NCBI GenBank assembly: GCA_027021095.1
Contig: JALUUZ010000162.1
Span: 1-13,504, forward strand
DNA: 13,504 nucleotides
Source of the DNA: Gammaproteobacteria bacterium
Lineage (GTDB): Bacteria > Pseudomonadota > Gammaproteobacteria > SZUA-21
Direction: 5' to 3'
The notes beneath the pieces were generated by a model. It was not told the origin of the DNA. It did no database searches and saw only the letters and a program-made list of their open reading frames with translations. Below are positions 12,960-13,504 of the stretch, in pieces (positions within the stretch are counted from its first letter, which is position 1; the number at the start of each line of letters is the position of its first letter). A program made the translations under genes and the position numbers.

Positions 12960-13418
12960 CTAGGGCTTGATGTACAAATAGCCATGCTGCTGCAGATTGA
13001 TAAGCTGTGCAACACCGGACGGAACCAGCTTTGCATTCGGGTCGATGCTGGTCTTCGGGATTTTTTTGTTGCGCACCGTATTCGCACAGAGTTGAAATGT
13101 CACTCCCCTGCGCGCAAGGCTGCGAATCGCCACGTCAAAGGGCCTGCCTTTGCGGTCCTGTGTTCCCATCACCAGCGCATAGGCACCGCTCGAGTGCGCT
13201 ACCGCGACAATCTCGACATTGTCCTGTCCAAGAGCATTCAGGTGATTCTTGATATTGCGCAGCACACCATGTGCTGAATTGACGTCGTTGAGATGATAGA
13301 CCACCTTTTGCTTCTTAAAACCATTCTTTGCGTTGTTTTTTACGAACACCGAGCACGCTGGCATTACCAGGCTGATCAACAACACCGATAACAGTAGATG
13401 GGATGATTGCTTGAACAT
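12960..13418 (-). CDS. Exported DsrE/DsrF-like protein
   Basis: A 152-residue protein with an N-terminal signal (hydrophobic 8-20, then PACS with C22). The cysteine could be a lipobox, although MPAC is not a textbook one, so it is either a lipoprotein or a cleaved periplasmic protein. The rest is a DsrE-like fold: strand KVVYHLNDVN (37-46), helix LRNIKNHLNALG, strand VEIVAVAHSSGAYALV, helix, then GVTFQLCANT with the conserved family cysteine C111, and VPSGVAQLINLQQHGYLYIKP at the end. Relatives are common in sulfur-oxidising bacteria, where DsrE-family cysteines carry sulfur in the cytoplasm; the role of exported versions is not established. Start ATG (13416-13418) has a perfect AGGAGG at five bases. 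It ends facing the radical SAM gene. Confidence 0.88.
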   Translation of the reverse strand: MFKQSSHLLLSVLLISLVMPACSVFVKNNAKNGFKKQKVVYHLNDVNSAHGVLRNIKNHLNALGQDNVEIVAVAHSSGAYALVMGTQDRKGRPFDVAIRSLARRGVTFQLCANTVRNKKIPKTSIDPNAKLVPSGVAQLINLQQHGYLYIKP

Positions 13419-13504
13419 GATCGCCTCCTGCTTATATTTATAATTTATTCAATTCGAGCCGGCCTGACAGTCCATCGAAACCCCGTTGTCTCCCTGACCA
13501 CTTG

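Overview
The window looks like a piece of a gammaproteobacterial chromosome of moderate to high GC. The evidence is the second-type EF-G, the three-gene glycolate oxidase set, the GGDEF/EAL protein, and a DsrE-type exported protein of the kind common in sulfur-oxidising gammaproteobacteria. A sulfur-oxidising lineage is an inference resting mainly on the DsrE protein; no sox, dsr or rubisco gene is present. There are no tRNA, rRNA, CRISPR, phage or transposase genes.

Layout, left to right. (1) 1-810, minus: N-terminal 270 codons of an EF-G2-type elongation factor, cut by the window edge, with a promoter-like site and a long hairpin in its leader. (2) 811-1403: intergenic, holding a degraded copy of a dispersed repeat. 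(3) 1404-3251, minus: membrane Ser/Thr kinase with an external SH3b domain. (4) 3252-3735: intergenic, holding a partial repeat copy followed by a complete, highly folded ~230-bp copy with terminal inverted repeats. (5) 3736-4245, minus: small two-helix membrane protein whose stop codon overlaps the end of that repeat. (6) 4246-4776: divergent intergenic region. (7) 4777-7320, plus: membrane diguanylate cyclase with a degenerate EAL domain. (8) 7315-11132, minus: glycolate oxidase operon glcD-glcE-glcF, with a tandem 10-bp operator-like repeat upstream. (9) 11283-11534, minus: unrecognised 83-aa protein. (10) 11795-12907, plus: radical SAM/SPASM enzyme. (11) 12914-12951: strong hairpin between convergent genes, built from the same core as the dispersed repeat. 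(12) 12960-13418, minus: exported DsrE-like protein.

Working together: only glcDEF is a clear functional unit. It oxidises glycolate to glyoxylate and passes electrons to the membrane quinone pool. Most other genes stand alone with their own promoters. Two signalling proteins (the kinase and the c-di-GMP enzyme) both place a sensor domain outside the inner membrane. The most unusual content is the family of palindromic intergenic repeats (about 1055-1262, 3399-3507, 3508-3737, 12914-12951) and the GGDEF protein whose EAL half has lost nearly all its catalytic residues.
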